Shown here in pieces: positions 62,218 through 64,000 of a stretch of 64,000 nucleotides of DNA. The translations under genes were made by a program, and so were the position numbers. The DNA comes from Collinsella sp. (GTDB lineage Bacteria; Actinomycetota; Coriobacteriia; Coriobacteriales; Coriobacteriaceae), in contig JAGZWV010000007.1 in the NCBI GenBank assembly GCA_018378775.1, positions 1 through 64,000 on the forward strand, written 5' to 3'. How positions within the stretch are numbered: the stretch's first letter is position 1; each line of letters opens with the position of its first letter. Under the pieces are notes generated by a model. That model was not told where the DNA came from. It saw only the letters and a list, made by a program, of their open reading frames with translations, and did not search any database.

Positions 62218-63222
62218 TTAGCGAAGCAATCCAAGACCTCGAGCAAAGCAACAGAACAAGCTGAATGCGTTTTTTCCGAAATAAGCAACAAAGGCCGCAA
62301 AGCGCTCACGAGGCCTAGCTTCTCTATCTCTAAGAACGGCCTTTCGATGTAAAGACAACACCGACCACAACGAATCCTCATCTTGAATTTGCCTCGAATG
62401 ATTATTTTTAGTTGGAATCTGCGCAAACACCATCCTGCAAACTGAGAAGCAGCGCGAAGCGGCGGCTTTACTTAGGTCCGGATACCAATTACAAATATCC
62501 TGGTAGAGCCGATCGGCAATTATCAATGCGGACTCGCCTTTAATGTGTCGATATTCTTGCCTGATAATGCTGTTACTTCTCATGCGATATGCATACAACT
62601 CACGGCAATCGACAACGGCAACGGAATCAACCTTGTGAATAATCTTATAGACGCTAGCGAGATCCTCGTAATACAGCCCCTTAGGGAACGGGTCAATGCC
62701 CAGTGGCGCCTTTGCGTAAAGGCGCCACTGGGCACCGGTGTCCAGCGTCTGATATAACATCAGACGCTGGACATCGGGCGAAGGCAGTGCCTTCGCAGGC
62801 GCCACGGGGTCAAGAGACTCCACCAAAGGGCAAGCATCACCATCATTGAACGGCTTGCCAAATGGAACAGCAGATATCTGACATCCCGTATCGCGGCAGG
62901 CGTTAAAAAGAACCTCGATAAAAACAGGAGAAATGTAGTCGTCGCTATCAACGAAGGAAATCCAGTCGCCCTGAGCAATACGCAGCCCTGCATTACGAGC
63001 GTCGGAAAGACCGCCATTTTCCTTATGCAAAACGGTGGTACGGTCGTCGCTTGCAGCAAGAACATCACAAAGCTCGCCAGAACCATCAGTCGAGCCGTCA
63101 TCGACAAGAATAATCTCGATGTTACGATAGCTTTGACGGCAAATGCTATCAAAGCACTCCCGCAGATAAGGCTTAACGTTATATACCGGCACAATCACCG
63201 ATACCAAGTTACTGTTTGCCAT
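62218..63222 (-). CDS. GT2-family glycosyltransferase with two internal hairpins
   Basis: A 334-residue GT-A glycosyltransferase. VSVIVPVYNVKPYLRECF, ILVDDGSTDGS (38-48) and SFVDSDDYIS (the metal-binding acidic motif, about 90-98) are clear. Codons about 150-175 contain two tandem perfect inverted repeats (62698-62733 and 62739-62773), which is highly unusual for coding DNA. It follows the GT4 gene with no gap (TAGATG). Confidence 0.87.
   Translation of the reverse strand: MANSNLVSVIVPVYNVKPYLRECFDSICRQSYRNIEIILVDDGSTDGSGELCDVLAASDDRTTVLHKENGGLSDARNAGLRIAQGDWISFVDSDDYISPVFIEVLFNACRDTGCQISAVPFGKPFNDGDACPLVESLDPVAPAKALPSPDVQRLMLYQTLDTGAQWRLYAKAPLGIDPFPKGLYYEDLASVYKIIHKVDSVAVVDCRELYAYRMRSNSIIRQEYRHIKGESALIIADRLYQDICNWYPDLSKAAASRCFSVCRMVFAQIPTKNNHSRQIQDEDSLWSVLSLHRKAVLRDREARPRERFAAFVAYFGKNAFSLFCCFARGLGLLR
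62698..62733. repeat. Perfect 16-bp inverted repeat in GT2 gene
   Basis: GCCCAGTGGCGCCTTT (62698-62713) and its exact complement (62718-62733) with loop GCGT, within coding sequence. Confidence 0.9.
62739..62773. repeat. Perfect 15-bp inverted repeat in GT2 gene
   Basis: TGTCCAGCGTCTGAT (62739-62753) and its exact complement (62759-62773) with loop ATAAC, five bases from the previous hairpin. Confidence 0.9.
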
Positions 63223-64000
63223 CTAATTCCTTGAGTAGAGATCTAGATATTTATAAGTCAGTCGCTCGCCTTGCAACTCAATGTTGTAATCGGCGAATTG
63301 CCCACTCGAGATAGACAATCGACCCTCATACGAGTACGGCAAGAGTGAATCGATTTCATCTGCCCACACGACAGGGCTATCAATCGACAAGAACTTACAC
63401 TCCCCCGTTACGTCTACCTCACGCGTAATCGCATCGCTCAACAAGCACGGTAAGCCAGACACCTGTGCCTCGACGCCGACGAGGCACAGGCCTTCGTAAA
63501 GGCTTGGCAGAACGAACGCATCAAACGCCTGGTACAAGCGATTGACATCGCTTCTCTGCCCCAGAAACTTAACGCGATCAGTAAGACCGCGTTCGTCCAC
63601 CAAGGCCTTTACGGAGGCCCCGGCTTCGCCGGTACCGACAAGCAGCAGGACAGCATCGTCGCGGCGCTTTGCGACCTCAGCAAAAACGTCAATCAAAAAC
63701 GCATGGTTCTTCTGGGCAGTAAAGCGCCCCACATGTCCAATGGCAAACTGGTTGCCGACGAGGCCCAGGTCGGCTCGCGCTTGCGCACGAGCCTCCGCAT
63801 TGAAGCGAAAGCGATCCAAATCGATTGCGTTGTATACGACCTCGAAGTGCGCAGCTTTACCGAAAAGCCATTCACCGGCAAATTGACTACATGCAAATCG
63901 GTGTGTTGGATATCGATTCGATTGCGTTTTCAGCACGGCCTTCAGGGCATTCTTGGCATACTCCCCCTTACCGCTCGTAGAGTGACTATGGGCGATCCGC
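63223..64000 (-). CDS. GT4-family glycosyltransferase (5' end outside window)
   Basis: The frame is open to the window edge and reads RIAHSHSTSGKGEYAKNALK at its start, so the true start lies beyond 64000. HFEVVYNAIDLDRF, GHVGRFTAQKNHAFLIDVFA and the acidic motif YEGLCLVGVEAQVSGLP identify a GT-B, GT4-type enzyme. It is the most upstream visible gene of the polysaccharide cluster. An 11-bp hairpin (63462-63490) lies within it. Confidence 0.87.
   Translation of the reverse strand, partial: RIAHSHSTSGKGEYAKNALKAVLKTQSNRYPTHRFACSQFAGEWLFGKAAHFEVVYNAIDLDRFRFNAEARAQARADLGLVGNQFAIGHVGRFTAQKNHAFLIDVFAEVAKRRDDAVLLLVGTGEAGASVKALVDERGLTDRVKFLGQRSDVNRLYQAFDAFVLPSLYEGLCLVGVEAQVSGLPCLLSDAITREVDVTGECKFLSIDSPVVWADEIDSLLPYSYEGRLSISSGQFADYNIELQGERLTYKYLDLYSRN
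63462..63490. repeat. Perfect 11-bp inverted repeat in GT4 gene
   Basis: CCTGTGCCTCG and its exact complement with a 7-base loop, inside coding sequence, about 690 bases from the GT2 hairpins. Confidence 0.75.

Noticed and set aside
1..64000. CRISPR arrays, rRNA genes, replication origin
   Set aside because: No regularly spaced direct repeats, rRNA sequence or DnaA-box cluster was seen.

Overview
The window reads as the chromosome of a high-GC Gram-positive bacterium, most likely a Coriobacteriia actinobacterium related to Collinsella. This rests on codon use, the long acidic N-terminus of RpoD, PTS-based sucrose use and general gene content; no database search was possible. Nearly every gene is on the minus strand. 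The exceptions are a DUF134/NifX fusion gene and an orphan ModE-like regulator.

Layout. (1) 1-18.6 kb is housekeeping: thyA (cut by the window edge); a metal-cluster regulator with its own palindromic operators; an rpmF-plsX-acpP-rnc-smc-ftsY-ffh block; coaD, rsmD, recG, a FakA-like DhaL protein and an Asp23 protein; two identical tRNA-Asn genes; rpoD. (2) 18.6-33.4 kb holds dnaG, ribF, truB, an NrnA-like gene and rbfA, then infB-nusA-rimP behind a strong promoter and a leader terminator, then leuS and guaB. (3) 33.5-39.2 kb holds a ModE-like DNA-binding protein, a degenerate cystathionine-synthase-like protein, and a sucrose regulon (scrB, scrA, scrR) with three matching LacI-type operators. 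(4) 39.3-50.4 kb is one eight-gene run with overlapping or nearly touching genes. It encodes a Gram-positive Pel-type exopolysaccharide machine (PelD, E, A, F, G) followed by a CotH-like lipoprotein, a VTC-domain protein and a DUF4956 membrane protein. (5) 50.4-56.2 kb is a visibly more AT-rich accessory island: an AAA ATPase/TOPRIM gene pair, a single-gene OLD-like ATPase-TOPRIM nuclease, a decapitated UvrD-type helicase, two diverged copies of a dispersed repeat, a short inverted-repeat element and a possible IS256-type transposase scrap. (6) 56.3-64.0 kb is a capsule or surface-polysaccharide cluster: flippase, three glycosyltransferases, an iron-sulfur FrhB-like protein, a pyruvyl-transferase-like protein and a polymerase. 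It continues past the window end.

How the parts work together. The housekeeping blocks link membrane lipid synthesis, protein targeting and chromosome segregation, and ribosome maturation with translation initiation. The Pel-like operon would be switched by cyclic-di-GMP through PelD, which keeps an RxxD site. The CotH/VTC/DUF4956 tail suggests phosphate chemistry tied to the same surface polymer. The most interesting leads are the extended Pel operon with a PelD carrying an extra N-terminal nucleotide-binding-like domain, two tandem perfect hairpins inside a glycosyltransferase gene, a possible phase-variable G9 tract, and a dispersed repeat at the broken 5' ends of two defence-type genes.
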